Part shown: positions 25,768-35,409 of the stretch, piece by piece
Layout: each line of letters begins with the position of its first letter
How positions within the stretch are numbered: position 1 is the stretch's first letter
Origin: Syntrophomonadaceae bacterium
GTDB taxonomy: Bacteria > Bacillota > Syntrophomonadia > Syntrophomonadales > Syntrophomonadaceae
Direction of reading: 5' to 3'
Assembly (NCBI GenBank): GCA_012511795.1
Contig: JAAZFJ010000027.1
Location: 1-48,022 of the forward strand
DNA: 48,022 nucleotides
The notes under the pieces: model-generated
The model's input: only the letters and a program-made list of their open reading frames with translations
Database searches by the model: none
Told to the model about the DNA's origin: nothing
Program-made: the position numbers and the translations under genes

Positions 25768-28152
25768 GTGACTGTCATTGATGTCTTGATCAATCTTCCT
25801 GCACCACAATTTAATAAAACATTTCAGTACTCAGTTCCTGAGCATCTGGCGTCAGAAATCAAATTCGGACAGCGAGTCCAGGTGGAACTTGGCCGGCGTA
25901 TCCTGGAAGCTTATGTGGTTGGAGTTGATTCAACTAAGACCTGTAATCAGTTAAAATCGGTAATCGAAATATTAGACCGGGAACCGGTTTTTGATCCAAA
26001 GCAATTGGAACTTGCCCGCTGGATGGCTGATTATTACCTTTGTACAGTTCCCCTTGCCCTAAAAACCATTATACCCGCCAGCCTGAATAAAAAAGGTCCC
26101 GCAGAAATCATTGCTTTGTTCGAGCCTGAAGACCTTAACGAAATCATCAAATGTAATCCCGGCCAGGGAAAAATTATAAAAAAGCTGGCTGCATTAAGAA
26201 AGATTGAAATGAAAACAGCCCTTAAGTTAGCAACTGCTGAAGAAATCAGTTCATTGGCAGATCAGAACATAATCAGTGTGGTGCAGAAATATACCCTTTA
26301 TAAAAGAAATAACGCAGATCTTATTTATAAACCAGTATCATTGGACCATCAGGAAATGGTACAAATGAAAAAGCGGGCACCCCGGCAGGCGGAAATCATA
26401 GAATATTTAATTTGCATGGGTTCTGCAGATAAGGCTGTTATGGACAAACTTTTCCCAGCTTCTAGCATCAGATCCCTTTTACAAAAAGGTTTTATTACAC
26501 TGGAGAAAAAAAAGTCCGTGATTACGGAATCCGCAAAAATTATGACCCCCGATCAAAAACAGGCCATAGAGAAAATATGTGCCGCTGCTCAAAAAGGGGT
26601 CTTTAGCGAAATATTGTTATATGGAGTAACCGGCAGCGGAAAAACCGAAATCTATTTAGGTACAGCAGAGGAAATCATAAAATCGGGGAAGAAAGTATTA
26701 ATGCTGGTGCCGGAAATTGCCCTGACCAGTCATCTGGTAGAAACCATCGCAGCCCGGATAGATAAAATGGCGGTTATTCACAGTCAAATACTATCTTCAG
26801 AACGTTATGAACAGTATAAAAGAATAAAAAACGGGGAAATAGATTTTGTTTTGGGAACTCGTTCTGCCGTTTTTGCTCCTCTTGACCACATTGGTATGAT
26901 CATTGTAGATGAGGAACAGGAAAGCAGTTATAAACAAGAAGAAACCCCAAAATATCATGCCCGTCAGGTGGCACGAAAAATTGCGGGAAGGGAATCTGCC
27001 GTCCTGGTATTAGGGACAGCCACCCCGGCCATTGAAACTTTCTTTCATGCTGTAACAGGCAAGACCGGACTGATACATCTGGATAAAAGGATCGGTGAAG
27101 CCAGGCTGCCTGAAGTATTCGTAGAAGACCAGCGAAAAGATTACAAGAACACATTTAATTGCGGTATTTCGGTCTTTTTACAGGACAAACTAAGAAAAAA
27201 TATTGCCAGTGGAGAACAAAGTATATTACTCATCAACCGCCGTGGTCATTCACCTGTGACAATTTGCCGGCAGTGTGGTAATATTTCTACATGTCCGTCC
27301 TGTTCGGTGGCCATGACTTACCATCAAGACTTGAATAAAGAAACATGTCACTACTGCGGTTTTGAAAAAGAAATCACCCGCAACTGCGTCAAATGCGGCA
27401 GCAGGTATATACAACAATTTGGTTTTGGCACTCAAAAGGTAGAACAGGAAATCAAGAAATTATTTCCCCAGGCATCTGTTGCCCGGCTTGATTTGGATGT
27501 AAGTTTAAAGCGGGGCAGGCAAAAAGAAATCCTGAACAAAATGAAGAATAAACAAATTGACATTTTGGTGGGGACCCAGATGGTAGCCAAGGGATTTAAT
27601 TTCCCTGATGTTTCACTGGTTGGTATAATAGACATAGATAATATGCTCTGCCTGCCAGATTATCGTGCGGCAGAACGATGTTTTCAACTGATCGTTCAGG
27701 CTGCCGGACGTGCAGGTCGTGGCAGTCTGCCTGGCGAAGTAGTGATACAAACATATAATGCTGATAGTGAAGTGATCAAATACGCAGCCCGGCAGGATTA
27801 TTTCAATTTCTATACCTATGAAATTAAAGGCAGGAAACTTCTGGAATATCCGCCTTTCAAAGAATTGTTAAGAATTGTGGTAAGCTCAGCAGAAGAAGAT
27901 ATGGCCTCAGCTGATGCAGGATTGATTAAAACGCTGATCGAAGAAATAATCGATGCCAGCGAAGAAAAAGTCGATATATTAGGTCCTGCACCAAGTCCAC
28001 GTTATAAAATCAAAGACAAATATCGTTACCAGTTACTTGTAAAAGCTGATGAATTCTGGCTTTTAAACAGTATCGGCAAACAAATTTTAGCTGACAGGCA
28101 TTTATTTAAAGCTAAACTGGAGCTAGAACTTAACCCACTTAGTATGATATGA
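25768..28152 (+). CDS. priA: Primosomal replication-restart helicase PriA
   Basis: 794 residues. It reloads the replisome at stalled forks. An N-terminal DNA 3'-end-binding domain is followed by the helicase core with Walker A YGVTGSGKTE, DEEQ box IIVDEEQESSYKQEETPKYH, LGTATPAIET, two zinc-binding Cys clusters (CRQCGNISTCPSC and CHYCG/CVKCG) and motif VQAAGRAGRG. The frame opens at GTG 25738, but GTG 25768 with GGGGAGGAG (25752-25760) is the better start. The def gene follows by 9 bp. Confidence 0.96.
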   Translation: MTVIDVLINLPAPQFNKTFQYSVPEHLASEIKFGQRVQVELGRRILEAYVVGVDSTKTCNQLKSVIEILDREPVFDPKQLELARWMADYYLCTVPLALKTIIPASLNKKGPAEIIALFEPEDLNEIIKCNPGQGKIIKKLAALRKIEMKTALKLATAEEISSLADQNIISVVQKYTLYKRNNADLIYKPVSLDHQEMVQMKKRAPRQAEIIEYLICMGSADKAVMDKLFPASSIRSLLQKGFITLEKKKSVITESAKIMTPDQKQAIEKICAAAQKGVFSEILLYGVTGSGKTEIYLGTAEEIIKSGKKVLMLVPEIALTSHLVETIAARIDKMAVIHSQILSSERYEQYKRIKNGEIDFVLGTRSAVFAPLDHIGMIIVDEEQESSYKQEETPKYHARQVARKIAGRESAVLVLGTATPAIETFFHAVTGKTGLIHLDKRIGEARLPEVFVEDQRKDYKNTFNCGISVFLQDKLRKNIASGEQSILLINRRGHSPVTICRQCGNISTCPSCSVAMTYHQDLNKETCHYCGFEKEITRNCVKCGSRYIQQFGFGTQKVEQEIKKLFPQASVARLDLDVSLKRGRQKEILNKMKNKQIDILVGTQMVAKGFNFPDVSLVGIIDIDNMLCLPDYRAAERCFQLIVQAAGRAGRGSLPGEVVIQTYNADSEVIKYAARQDYFNFYTYEIKGRKLLEYPPFKELLRIVVSSAEEDMASADAGLIKTLIEEIIDASEEKVDILGPAPSPRYKIKDKYRYQLLVKADEFWLLNSIGKQILADRHLFKAKLELELNPLSMI

Positions 28153-28161
28153 GGTGAAAAA

Positions 28162-28620
28162 ATGGCGGTTTATAAAATTGTGACCATACCTGATGCAGTA
28201 TTGCGCAGCAAATCAATACCGGTAAAAAAAATTAACGCGGGAGTCCTGCGTGTTTTGGATAATATGCGTGAAACCATGTATACCTTCGATGGCGTTGGAT
28301 TGGCAGCAATTCAGATCGGAGTACCCAAGCGTATGATCGTGGTAGATCCTGGAGATAATTTTATGGAGCTTATCAATCCGGTAATAACGTCAAGGGATGG
28401 AGAAAAATCGGCCAGTGAAGGATGTTTAAGCGTACCCGGCAAAGTCGGGCTGGTCAAACGGGCCCAGAAAGTTACGGTAGAAGCCTTGGACCGGGAAGGC
28501 AAGGAGATTACCATCGAGGCCGAGGATTTGTTTGCCAGGGTCTTGCAGCATGAGATAGATCATTTGGATGGCATCTTGTTTACTGATATCGCTTCTCATA
28601 TCAGAGAAGATGAGGATTAA
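28162..28620 (+). CDS. def: Peptide deformylase
   Basis: 152 residues. It removes the formyl group from nascent proteins. Motif 1 GVGLAAIQIG (family GxGxAAxQ), motif 2 EGCLS with metal ligand C88 and motif 3 HEIDH (H130, E131, H134) are all present. RBS GAGGTGA. The def-fmt pair that follows is the conserved formylation cycle module. Confidence 0.97.
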   Translation: MAVYKIVTIPDAVLRSKSIPVKKINAGVLRVLDNMRETMYTFDGVGLAAIQIGVPKRMIVVDPGDNFMELINPVITSRDGEKSASEGCLSVPGKVGLVKRAQKVTVEALDREGKEITIEAEDLFARVLQHEIDHLDGILFTDIASHIREDED

Positions 28621-28631
28621 GGTGGAGTTAA

Positions 28632-29570
28632 TTGAGAATTGTTTTTATGGGTACTGCACAATTTGCAGTACCGGCAATGCAAAGATTAATAGATACTTAT
28701 GGTGAAATAGTGGGAATTGTCACTCAGCCTGACCGCCCTAAGGGGCGCGGCAAAAAAGTTATGCCGCCGCCGGTCAAGGAGCTGGCACAGTCAATGGATA
28801 TTCCTGTCTTTCAGCCACTTAAAATAAAAGATCCTGAGGCAATAGAGTATATAGCCAGTTGGCAGCCAGACTTGATCATAACCGCTGCTTATGGGCAGAT
28901 CATTCCGCCGCCATTATTGAAGCTCCCCCATGCCGGCTGCATCAATATTCATGCTTCTCTCCTGCCTAAATACAGGGGAGCTGCACCGATACAGAGATGT
29001 TTAATGAACGGAGAGAATAAAACCGGGATCACCACCATGTATATGGATGAAGGACTTGATACCGGAGATATACTGCTGCAGCAGGAAGTAACTATTCATG
29101 AGGATACTACATATGGAGAACTCCATGATCTCCTGGCTGCAGCCGGGGCTGACCTGATCATTGACACTATAGAACAGCTGAAAGAAGGCACCCTTAAACG
29201 CATCAAACAAAATGACCAAGAAGCTACCTATGCGGAGATGATAAAAAAGTCTGATGAAATTATTAACTGGCAGGATCAGGCAGCAAGCATCATTAATCAA
29301 ATCAGAGCATTGGACCCCCAACCGGGAGCCAGTACTATTTTAGGGGAGCAAAACCTTAAGATCTTTAAAGGAAAAATTACACAGGAATCAGTAACCGGAC
29401 AACCTGGTGAAATCATTGGTTTTTCACCAGTTGGTTTTATTGTTAAAACTGGAAATCTGGGGATAGAAATTTTGGAACTGCAGAAGCCGGGTAAAAAAAG
29501 AATAAATACGGTAGAGTTTTTGAAAGGCCACCATCTGAAAACAGGTACAATTCTAGGCAAACAGGTATAA
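28632..29570 (+). CDS. fmt: Methionyl-tRNA formyltransferase
   Basis: 312 residues. It formylates initiator Met-tRNA. It begins MRIVFMGTAQFAVPAM; the folate-binding/catalytic region INIHASLLPKYRGAAPIQR and the C-terminal OB-like domain (about 205-312) are complete. The start is TTG 28632 with GGTGGAG at 28621-28627. It lies 11 bp after def. Confidence 0.96.
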   Translation: MRIVFMGTAQFAVPAMQRLIDTYGEIVGIVTQPDRPKGRGKKVMPPPVKELAQSMDIPVFQPLKIKDPEAIEYIASWQPDLIITAAYGQIIPPPLLKLPHAGCINIHASLLPKYRGAAPIQRCLMNGENKTGITTMYMDEGLDTGDILLQQEVTIHEDTTYGELHDLLAAAGADLIIDTIEQLKEGTLKRIKQNDQEATYAEMIKKSDEIINWQDQAASIINQIRALDPQPGASTILGEQNLKIFKGKITQESVTGQPGEIIGFSPVGFIVKTGNLGIEILELQKPGKKRINTVEFLKGHHLKTGTILGKQV

Positions 29571-29572
29571 AT

Positions 29573-30364
29573 ATGATGGAAACTAAGAAAAGGATTTATA
29601 TCGGCCTTCTGGGAGCCAGTCTGCTGTTTGTGGTACTGATCATCACCCTGGGCTGGTATTTGCTGAGAAACCGTGATATATTTGTGAACCAGGTGCTGCT
29701 CATAATCATTGCTTCCTTCGTAGCAGTAGTACTTATTACCCTGGCCATTGGCATAACTTCAATTGTGCTTATGATCACCAGGTCCAGGCCTTCACCGCTG
29801 CTGGAAATGTTAAGCAGATTTTCAAATGATGTATTATTCCCTTTGGCAGTGTTGATCGGCAAGATATTTCGCATCGAGCGTGAAAAAATCCTGGCTTCAT
29901 TTATTGCCGTGAATAATTTTCTGGTAGAATCCAAGCATATATTTATCAGACCTGAGCAGATATTAATACTCTTGCCCCATTGTATTCAAAATTCTGACTG
30001 TCCCCATAAGATCACTGTAAACATTAATAACTGCAAGAATTGCGGTAAATGCCGCATAGGTGAGCTGAAGGAACTTGCCGATCGATATGGAGCAGTGATT
30101 AAAGTGGCAACAGGAGGAACGCTGGCTCGTAAGTATATAAAAGACGCCAGGCCTAAGGCAATTGTTGCGGTAGCCTGTGAAAGAGACCTTTCTTCCGGTA
30201 TACAGGACGCCGGAGCCCTGCCGGTGGTCGGAGTTCTAAACTGCAGACCCAATGGACCTTGTATTAACACTGATGTAAATTTAATTGATGTAGAAAAAGC
30301 CGTTAAAATGATTTGCAGCCAAAGGGGTGGATCGATTGAAAACAGACCGAAGCAGTATAGCTAA
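29573..30364 (+). CDS. DUF116 membrane protein with Cys clusters
   Basis: 263 residues. Two membrane segments (about 8-28 and 40-66) precede a cytoplasmic DUF116 domain with cysteines in LPHCIQNSDCPHKI, NCKNCGKCRIGEL, VACERDL and NCRPNGPC, a pattern that could bind an Fe-S cluster or zinc. DUF116 genes commonly lie between fmt and rsmB in Clostridia; the function is unknown. The gene starts 2 bp after fmt and overlaps rsmB by 29 bp. Confidence 0.88.
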   Translation: MMETKKRIYIGLLGASLLFVVLIITLGWYLLRNRDIFVNQVLLIIIASFVAVVLITLAIGITSIVLMITRSRPSPLLEMLSRFSNDVLFPLAVLIGKIFRIEREKILASFIAVNNFLVESKHIFIRPEQILILLPHCIQNSDCPHKITVNINNCKNCGKCRIGELKELADRYGAVIKVATGGTLARKYIKDARPKAIVAVACERDLSSGIQDAGALPVVGVLNCRPNGPCINTDVNLIDVEKAVKMICSQRGGSIENRPKQYS

Positions 30365-31709
30365 TAACCCAAGAATGCTTGCTGCAGATTTGTTGTATCA
30401 TATATTTGAAAAAGGTGCCTATGCCAATCTGGCCCTGGAAAAAGAACTGGGTGAAAACCTGCTGAAAAACGAAGACAAGAACCTGGTGACAGAAATTGTA
30501 AATGGCACTACCCGCATGTTGAAGCACCTTGATTGGGTGCTTGCTCTTTTTTTGGCCAAAGATATAAAAAAAATAAACCCTTGGTTAAGAACTATTTTAA
30601 GAATGTCAGCTTACCAGATTTTGTTTATGGATAGAATTCCTGCCTATGCCTGTATCAATGATGCGGTAACAATAACCAAGGCCAAAACCAATCAAGCCTT
30701 GAGCAGGGTTGCCAATGGAGTGTTAAGAAATCTGGAGCGTAATAAAGAAACGCTAACCTATCCGGAGGATAAAATCCAGTATCTGGCGGTTTATTATTCC
30801 CATCCTGAATGGATCGTTAAACTTTTAATGGATAAATACGGTCCTGAAACAACCGAGACCATTTTAAAGTTCAATAATCTTCCTCCGGCCCTGACAGTCA
30901 GAAGCAATCAGCTACGGGGAACCAGGCAGGATTTGATGGAGCTTTTTGAGCAGCAAAACATTATCTTCAGGGTCAGCGAAAGAGTGCCATGGGCTGTTCA
31001 CATTGATCATCTGCCCTTATCCCTTGAAAACACCACCTCTTACAAAGAAGGTTATTTCTATGTTCAAAACGAAGCTTCCATGCTGGCTGCATCTATTCTT
31101 CAGGTTTCTCCTGGTCATAATGTATATGATTTATGCAGCGGGGTGGGGGGCAAGACTACCCATCTGGCAGAATTAATGGAAAACAAGGGCAGCATAAGAG
31201 CATATGAACTATATGAACAGAAGCTGAAACTGCTGCAAAAAAATTGTGACCGACTGGGGATAAAAATTGTTACAATTTATCGTAAGGACATTCTGGAAAT
31301 CGAAGCAGACAGTCCCCTTGCTGCAAGAGTGCTGCTGGACGTGCCATGTTCGGGACTGGGCGTACTAAACCGGCGCGCTGATTTAAGATGGCGGCAAAGT
31401 CAGAAGGCCATGGATGAATTGCCCCAGCTGCAGTTTAAGCTGCTTTTAAAGGCCAGTCATTTGGTTGAAAAAAATGGCTTGCTGCTTTATTCTACATGCA
31501 CTGTTAACAATGCAGAGAATGAGATGTTAGTGAGGCGGTTTTTGAAGGAGAAATCGGAATTTAAATTGGAAAATTTCTTCCGGCATATTTCGTATTTTGG
31601 ATTAGAAGAAGATGACCAGAAATCTGCTGAAATGGGAATGCTGACTGTTGTTCCAGGCAAATACGGCACTGATGGTATGTTTTATGCGTTAATGAGGAGG
31701 CAGACTTAA
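30336..31709 (+). CDS. rsmB: 16S rRNA m5C967 methyltransferase RsmB
   Basis: 457 residues. An N-terminal NusB-like RNA-binding domain (about 8-135) precedes a Rossmann methyltransferase with VYDLCSGVGGKTTHLAE (SAM binding), DVPCSGLGVLNRRADLRW (PC motif) and YSTCTVNNAENE (nucleophilic Cys). GTG 30327 lies inside the Shine-Dalgarno AAAGGGGTGG (30321-30330); TTG 30336 has correct spacing and is preferred. The start overlaps the end of the DUF116 gene, so coupling is likely. Confidence 0.94.
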   Translation: MKTDRSSIANNPRMLAADLLYHIFEKGAYANLALEKELGENLLKNEDKNLVTEIVNGTTRMLKHLDWVLALFLAKDIKKINPWLRTILRMSAYQILFMDRIPAYACINDAVTITKAKTNQALSRVANGVLRNLERNKETLTYPEDKIQYLAVYYSHPEWIVKLLMDKYGPETTETILKFNNLPPALTVRSNQLRGTRQDLMELFEQQNIIFRVSERVPWAVHIDHLPLSLENTTSYKEGYFYVQNEASMLAASILQVSPGHNVYDLCSGVGGKTTHLAELMENKGSIRAYELYEQKLKLLQKNCDRLGIKIVTIYRKDILEIEADSPLAARVLLDVPCSGLGVLNRRADLRWRQSQKAMDELPQLQFKLLLKASHLVEKNGLLLYSTCTVNNAENEMLVRRFLKEKSEFKLENFFRHISYFGLEEDDQKSAEMGMLTVVPGKYGTDGMFYALMRRQT

Positions 31710-31715
31710 ATACCT

Positions 31716-32795
31716 ATGGAGAAAGAAAAAACTGAACTGCTGGGCTTGAGCCTTGAAGAGATGGAAGATTTTGTAGTTCAAAACGGCCAGCCCAAATATC
31801 GTGCCCGGCAGATTTTCAAATGGATCTATAACAAAGAGACAGCTTCTTTCTATGCAATGACTGATCTTCCAAAAGAAGTTAGAAGTGAATTTGATAAAAT
31901 CGCTGAAATATCCATTCCCCGGGTTTTAAAACAAAGGGTATCAAAAGACGGGACCCGGAAGTTTTCCATGGAACTGGAAGACAAAAAGAAAATTGAGACC
32001 GTTGTTATCCCCCACAGCCCTGATAAAAACAGCAAATACACCTTATGTATTTCAACCCAGGTAGGCTGCCCCATTGGCTGCGCTTTTTGTGCAACAGGAC
32101 AGTCAGGTTTCCAGAGAAACCTGGAATTCTATGAAATTGTAGGGCAGGTATTAGGTTCCAAAAAAGAACTGCAAAAGCGTCTGAAGAGTGATGACGAGAG
32201 CCTGATCTCCAATATTGTATACATGGGCATGGGAGAGCCTTTATTAAATTTCAGTGAAACCTTAAAATCCATCAAGATCATCAATGATTCTAAAGGGATC
32301 AATATAGGCCAGAGGCATATAACCATATCCACCAGTGGTGAGGTGAAAGGCATCAATCGTTTGGCTGAAACAGGATTGCAAATTACCCTGGCTATATCAC
32401 TCCATGCAGCTAACAACCAGTTAAGAGATAAATTGATACCAATAAACCGTAAATACCCCCTTAAAGTTCTTATGAAAGCAGTGGAAGATTATATTAACAA
32501 GACCAATCGCCGGGTAACTTTTGAGTATATTATGCTTGATAAAGTGAACATCAGTGAACAGGATGCCCGAAATTTAATTAAACTTATTAAACCTTTGATG
32601 GCAAATATTAACCTGATTCCCTATAATAAAGTTACGGGACTGGATTTTAGCAAGCCAGCCCCGGAGAAGGTCATGCAGTTTTATAACTGTCTGCTGCAGG
32701 GCGGGTTGAATGTTACACTGCGTGAAGAAAAAGGTGCAGACATAGAAGCAGCCTGCGGACAACTGGTAATGAAAAGAAACAGCAGGAGCCAGTAG
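31716..32795 (+). CDS. rlmN: Dual-specificity RNA methyltransferase RlmN
   Basis: 359 residues. This radical SAM enzyme makes m2A2503 in 23S rRNA and m2A37 in some tRNAs. The cluster motif is C118-x3-C122-x2-C125 (GCPIGCAFCATG); NIVYMGMGEPLLN and the ISTSGEV segment follow, and the second-site Cys is in EEKGADIEAACGQL. The nearest Shine-Dalgarno GAGGAGG is 15 nt upstream of ATG 31716, which is long. It lies 6 bp after rsmB. Confidence 0.96.
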   Translation: MEKEKTELLGLSLEEMEDFVVQNGQPKYRARQIFKWIYNKETASFYAMTDLPKEVRSEFDKIAEISIPRVLKQRVSKDGTRKFSMELEDKKKIETVVIPHSPDKNSKYTLCISTQVGCPIGCAFCATGQSGFQRNLEFYEIVGQVLGSKKELQKRLKSDDESLISNIVYMGMGEPLLNFSETLKSIKIINDSKGINIGQRHITISTSGEVKGINRLAETGLQITLAISLHAANNQLRDKLIPINRKYPLKVLMKAVEDYINKTNRRVTFEYIMLDKVNISEQDARNLIKLIKPLMANINLIPYNKVTGLDFSKPAPEKVMQFYNCLLQGGLNVTLREEKGADIEAACGQLVMKRNSRSQ

Positions 32796-32816
32796 GTGTG
32801 GATTGAGGTGGATTTA

Positions 32817-33533
32817 ATGGATGCAGCTGGATTGTCACATATTGGGTTGGTCCGTAAAAAAAATGAAGACAACTTTATTTTAGACAGAGAGCATAATCTG
32901 TTTGTGATATGTGATGGAATGGGCGGTCATAAAGGCGGTGACACAGCTTCGAGAATTGCCACAGAGATCATCGGCAGTGCTTTCTTCAGAGGTGATGAGC
33001 AGGATAAGATCGCTGCTTTAAACAATGCTATCATTAAAGCCAATGATTCAATATGGCAGGCAGGTTTGGAAGAAATCGAATTCCATGAGATGGGCACAAC
33101 AGTAACTGCTGCATTTATTGAAAATGATTCCCTGACCATTGCCAACGTAGGTGACAGCTCATTATATCTGCTGCGGGAAAACCAGATAAAAAAAATCACC
33201 AGAGACCATACTTTAGCCCAGCAAATGGTAATCGATGGTTTATTAAAAGAATCAGAAGTCAGAACCTGTTCTTATAACCATGTATTAACCCGTGCACTGG
33301 GAGTACAGGAAGAAGTACATATTGATAATTTTACAATAGAAATAAAGCCCCGGGATTATATTGTGCTTTGCAGTGACGGTCTAAGCGATATGCTGGAGGA
33401 TATAGAAATTTTATCGATCATAAATCATTACAGATCAGATGCTAATGCAGAGCAGCTGGCAGAAAAACTGGTGAATGCTGCACTGGATAAAGGCGGTTAC
33501 GATAATATTACAGTAATCGTCCTTTGTATTTGA
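32817..33533 (+). CDS. prpC: PP2C-type Ser/Thr phosphatase PrpC
   Basis: 238 residues. Metal-binding motifs are RKKNEDNF, DGMGGHKGGD, GTTVTAAF, NVGDSSLYL, LCSDGLSDML and GGYDNITVIVL. It dephosphorylates targets of the adjacent PrkC kinase. The open frame starts at GTG 32796, but GAGGTGGA (32804-32811) is spaced for ATG 32817, which gives the usual N-terminus. It is separated from prkC by 16 bp. Confidence 0.96.
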   Translation: MDAAGLSHIGLVRKKNEDNFILDREHNLFVICDGMGGHKGGDTASRIATEIIGSAFFRGDEQDKIAALNNAIIKANDSIWQAGLEEIEFHEMGTTVTAAFIENDSLTIANVGDSSLYLLRENQIKKITRDHTLAQQMVIDGLLKESEVRTCSYNHVLTRALGVQEEVHIDNFTIEIKPRDYIVLCSDGLSDMLEDIEILSIINHYRSDANAEQLAEKLVNAALDKGGYDNITVIVLCI

Positions 33534-33549
33534 TATGGGAGGTAAAGCT

Positions 33550-35391
33550 TTGATAGGGACTCTTTTAGCCCAAAGGTATGAAATAATTGAAATAATCGGC
33601 GAAGGCGGTATGGCTTTTGTTTACAAAACCCATGACCGGATTCTGGATCGTGTTGTAGCAGTAAAAGTACTGAAAGATGAATACTCAAATGATCCTTCCT
33701 TTGTAGAAAAGTTCAGGATTGAAGCACTGGCAGCAGCAAAACTATCACATCCTAACATTGTAAATATATTTGATGTAGGACAGCAAAACAACAAGCATTA
33801 TATTGTTATGGAATATGTGGAAGGCAAGACTCTGCAGGATTTTATTACCCTCCATGCTCCTCTTTCCGTCAATAAAGCAGTGGATTTTGCTTCTATGATA
33901 TGTGACGGTCTGCAGGCTGCCCATGAAAACGGTATTATTCATCGGGATATCAAGCCTCACAATATCCTGATCACCAAATCCGGTATTGTTAAAGTTGCCG
34001 ATTTTGGTATTGCCCAGGCCGTCAGTAAAAAAACCCTTACCTTTAATGGGCATATCGAAGGTACGGTTCATTATATAGCCCCTGAGCAGGCAAAAGGTGA
34101 ACCGGTAACACCGGCAACAGATCTATATTCCCTGGGATGTGTTTTATATGAAATGCTCACCGGCAATGTACCTTTTGATGCGGAAAGCCCCATAACTGTA
34201 GTTTTAAAGCATATACATGATGAACCTGTGCTGCCCAGAGAAATAAATCAAGATATACCTATAGGTCTGCAAAATGTTATTCTGAAATCTATGGAAAAAA
34301 ATCCGGCCCGCCGTTTTAAAACTGCCGAAGAATTGCATAATGCCCTTCGTGATTTTAACAGTGATGCCTATCCTGTTTACCAACGAAACAAGGACAACGG
34401 CAAAACCATATTGATACCATCAATTGATGATAACGAAGGGGGAGCGGATATGGCCAGGAAAAAACTTCGCCCCAGAGGCTGGGTGATTATTTCTATCGCT
34501 GTATTAGGCCTTTTGTTCGGCGTTTTGTTTCAACTGGGGGGAAATATCTTCGGCAATGAAGTGATCGTACCACAAATTGAAGGAATGATGATAAAGGAAG
34601 CCAATGATGAACTGACAAAAGTCAATCTGGGAATGAAAGTAATAGACAGGCAGAGCAGCGAGCAATTCGAAGCAGACCAGATCTTATCACAAAATCCTGC
34701 CGCCGGGCAGAAAGTTAAAGAAGGACGGGAAATAGAAGTGATCATAAGCACCGGTGCGGAACTCCTGTCTGTACCCAGTTTGATCGGCCTTACAGTAAGC
34801 GAGGCAGAAATAGAACTGCGTAATAAAGGCTTCACCAGGGGAGTTGTTGAAGGCACCTATGATGACAGATTTCCTGAAAATTTTGTTATATCCCATAGCC
34901 CCATAGCTGGCAGCAAAGCGGCTGAGGGAACTAAAATCAATATCATGTACAGTAAAGGAAAGACTCCTGAACGGGTCAATATGCCTTCTTTACTCGGGCT
35001 CAGTCTGCAGGAAGCCAAAAATGTACTCAGGGAAAATAAACTGGAAATCGGTACTGTTGATGAAAAGGAAAGTAACGAGTACGTTGCCGGCCGGATAACC
35101 TTCCAGGATACTGAACCTGGAGTGATGATTGATGAGGGAAGTAAGATCAACGTAACTGTCAGCAAAGGCCCTGGTCCTGTTGCCACCAGCAAAGCCATTG
35201 AGTTTCAATTACCTGAAGAGCAGGATTATTATAAGGTCGTGATCAAACTTACAGATGCCCAGGGTAAAAGAGAGATATATAATCAACTGCACCATGCAGA
35301 GGATGATGTTCATGTTGGTGTAAGCTATTTTGGAGATGCCAAAGTAGATATTGAATTAAACGGTAAACATTTTCGCACAATAGAACTATAA
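33550..35391 (+). CDS. prkC: Ser/Thr protein kinase PrkC with PASTA repeats
   Basis: 613 residues. The kinase domain (about 1-270) has GEGGMAFVYK, HRD (131-133) in HRDIKPHNIL and DFG (D151). A linker with TILIPS is followed by one membrane segment (about 312-334) and three PASTA repeats outside (about 343-408, 409-476 and 477-543), then a C-terminal beta domain. It senses muropeptides or lipid II and controls growth, dormancy exit and stationary phase. The frame opens at ATG 33535, but its GGGAGGT (33537-33543) serves TTG 33550, giving MIGTLLAQRYEIIEIIGEGG. Confidence 0.96.
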   Translation: MIGTLLAQRYEIIEIIGEGGMAFVYKTHDRILDRVVAVKVLKDEYSNDPSFVEKFRIEALAAAKLSHPNIVNIFDVGQQNNKHYIVMEYVEGKTLQDFITLHAPLSVNKAVDFASMICDGLQAAHENGIIHRDIKPHNILITKSGIVKVADFGIAQAVSKKTLTFNGHIEGTVHYIAPEQAKGEPVTPATDLYSLGCVLYEMLTGNVPFDAESPITVVLKHIHDEPVLPREINQDIPIGLQNVILKSMEKNPARRFKTAEELHNALRDFNSDAYPVYQRNKDNGKTILIPSIDDNEGGADMARKKLRPRGWVIISIAVLGLLFGVLFQLGGNIFGNEVIVPQIEGMMIKEANDELTKVNLGMKVIDRQSSEQFEADQILSQNPAAGQKVKEGREIEVIISTGAELLSVPSLIGLTVSEAEIELRNKGFTRGVVEGTYDDRFPENFVISHSPIAGSKAAEGTKINIMYSKGKTPERVNMPSLLGLSLQEAKNVLRENKLEIGTVDEKESNEYVAGRITFQDTEPGVMIDEGSKINVTVSKGPGPVATSKAIEFQLPEEQDYYKVVIKLTDAQGKREIYNQLHHAEDDVHVGVSYFGDAKVDIELNGKHFRTIEL

Positions 35392-35409
35392 AACAGCGGG
35401 AGGAGATTT

